DNA from: Planctomycetota bacterium | GTDB lineage: Bacteria > Planctomycetota > UBA1135 > GCA-002686595 | Reading direction: 5' to 3' | NCBI GenBank assembly: GCA_004296785.1 | Contig: SCVU01000126.1 | Location: 1 to 6,258 of the forward strand | DNA length: 6,258 bases | Shown: piece by piece, positions 5,557-6,258 of the stretch | Numbering within the stretch: position 1 is the first letter of the stretch | Layout: the number at the start of each line of letters is the position of its first letter | The notes under the pieces: generated by a model | What the model saw: the letters and a program-made list of their open reading frames with translations, nothing else | Databases searched by the model: none | Told to the model about the DNA's origin: nothing | Made by a program: the position numbers and the translations under genes

Positions 5557-6258
5557 CTACGGCAACCGCAGCTCGAGCTCGGGACCGCCCGCGCTGACCC
5601 CGGGCACGCGCAGCGGCGCCGGCAGCTCGGCGACCGGCGTGGGCCCGACGTCGCGGCGCGCGGCGAGCTCGTACAGCCCCTGACGGCGCACGCGAAGGCG
5701 GAAGCGGCCGTCGCGATCGGTCGTCGTGCGCGCCGCCGGCTCGCCGGCTTCGTCGAGCACGAGCACGGTCGCGTTCGCGCATGCGATGCCGGCCGCGTCG
5801 AGCGCGCGGCCCGCGATGTAGTGCGCGTCCTCCATCCTCACGTCGAGCGCGGGACCGTTCGCCTCGACGTGTCGGAGCACGACGTCCGCGAGGTCACGCG
5901 CGTCCGCGGCGCTCGCGTTCGGCTCGTCGCGGTCGATGCGCAGCTCGTAGCGACCCGGCGCGAGGCCGGCGACGCGGAAGCGACCCGCGGCGTCGGAGCG
6001 AATGAAGACGTACGAATCGCGCGGGCGGGCGTCGGGAGCTTCCGACAGCGTCTGGATCCACGCGTCGGGCACCGGCTTGCCCTGCGCGTCGCGGATCGTG
6101 CCGGTGATGCTCGCGCCGACGGCGCGAACGAGGCGCACGCGCTCGGGCGCACCCGTCGTCGGCACGCTGCACTCGACGAACGCCCCCTTGAGCTTCCCCG
6201 GCTCCTTCGCCTGCACGACGTACTCGCCTGGAGCGATGTCGGCGAAGCTGAAACGGCC
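5557..6258 (-). CDS. Carboxypeptidase-regulatory-like (CPR) repeat protein, N-terminus outside window
   Basis: The last 233 residues of a larger, probably surface or periplasmic protein. The frame is open to the window edge at 6258 (GRFSFADIAPGEYVV), so the GTG at 6216 is internal, not the start. Three Ig-like CPR modules are visible: the end of one at the edge; a full one with SITGTIRDAQGKPVPDAWIQ leading to DAAGRFRVAGLAPGRYEL; and a last one with IAGRALDAAGIACANATVLV leading to DRDGRFRLRVRRQGLYEL. The signature is G-x-x-x-D-x-x-G-x-P then G-R-F-x-x-x-x-x-x-G-x-Y. It ends with VSAGGPELELRLP and TAG. Such tandem modules are usually structural or adhesive and not peptidases. It lies upstream of two secreted propeller genes on the same strand, consistent with an extracellular block. 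Identity of the family is firm; the biological role is unknown. Confidence 0.85.
   Translation of the reverse strand, partial: GRFSFADIAPGEYVVQAKEPGKLKGAFVECSVPTTGAPERVRLVRAVGASITGTIRDAQGKPVPDAWIQTLSEAPDARPRDSYVFIRSDAAGRFRVAGLAPGRYELRIDRDEPNASAADARDLADVVLRHVEANGPALDVRMEDAHYIAGRALDAAGIACANATVLVLDEAGEPAARTTTDRDGRFRLRVRRQGLYELAARRDVGPTPVAELPAPLRVPGVSAGGPELELRLP

Noticed and set aside
5494..5559. Amber readthrough of the CPR stop to add 20 residues
   Set aside because: The tail resembles an oxidoreductase C-terminus, not a CPR extension, and no readthrough context or selenocysteine/pyrrolysine machinery is visible.
386..5580. Repeated 9-mer GAGCTCGAG or its complement (386, 752, 1398, 1841, 3584, 4397, 5572)
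   Set aside because: It appears more often than expected, but mostly as preferred Glu/Leu codons in genes on both readings; there is no regular spacing or common context, so codon usage explains it.

Overview
The window is very GC-rich (about two thirds to 70% by eye) and every convincing gene reads on the minus strand. The many long plus-strand frames are low-complexity Arg/Ala/Ser shadows typical of such DNA. Two secreted Asp-box proteins with a shared C-terminal domain sit beside a protein made of carboxypeptidase-regulatory-like repeats. To me that suggests Planctomycetota or a similar environmental high-GC bacterium, probably a metagenomic contig. This is inference from gene style; there is no marker gene. 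The first 13 bases match the end of the common Illumina adapter, so position 1 is very likely a physical contig end and the biological sequence starts at about base 14.

Order in the direction of transcription (high to low coordinates):
(1) 6258-5557, the C-terminal part of a carboxypeptidase-regulatory-like (CPR) repeat protein, cut by the window edge.
(2) 5556-5494, a 20-codon scrap that reads like the last residues of a zeta-crystallin type quinone oxidoreductase, immediately after and in frame with the CPR stop codon.
(3) 5391-3637, a secreted Asp-box (BNR) beta-propeller protein of 584 residues.
(4) 3478-1769, its tandem paralogue of 569 residues with the same signal peptide style and C-terminal domain. 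The spacer between the two holds an 11-codon stretch that mirrors the end of the CPR protein.
(5) 1712-822, a complete 3-hydroxyacyl-CoA dehydrogenase whose start lies in an exact 15-bp tandem duplication, so there are two in-frame ATGs.
(6) 841-14, an M42/M28-like metallo-aminopeptidase that overlaps gene 5 by about 20 bases and is truncated only because the contig ends.

Functionally there are two blocks. Genes 1-4 are an envelope or extracellular block of repeat and propeller proteins shaped by duplication and gene loss. Genes 5-6 are cytoplasmic housekeeping-type enzymes (fatty acid or hydroxyacyl-CoA oxidation, and peptide trimming) that are probably translationally coupled. I see no tRNA, rRNA, CRISPR array, insertion sequence or phage gene. 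No intergenic stretch exceeds about 160 bases. The best leads are the shared C-terminal domain of the two propellers, the relics that mark the duplication boundary, and the doubled start of the dehydrogenase.
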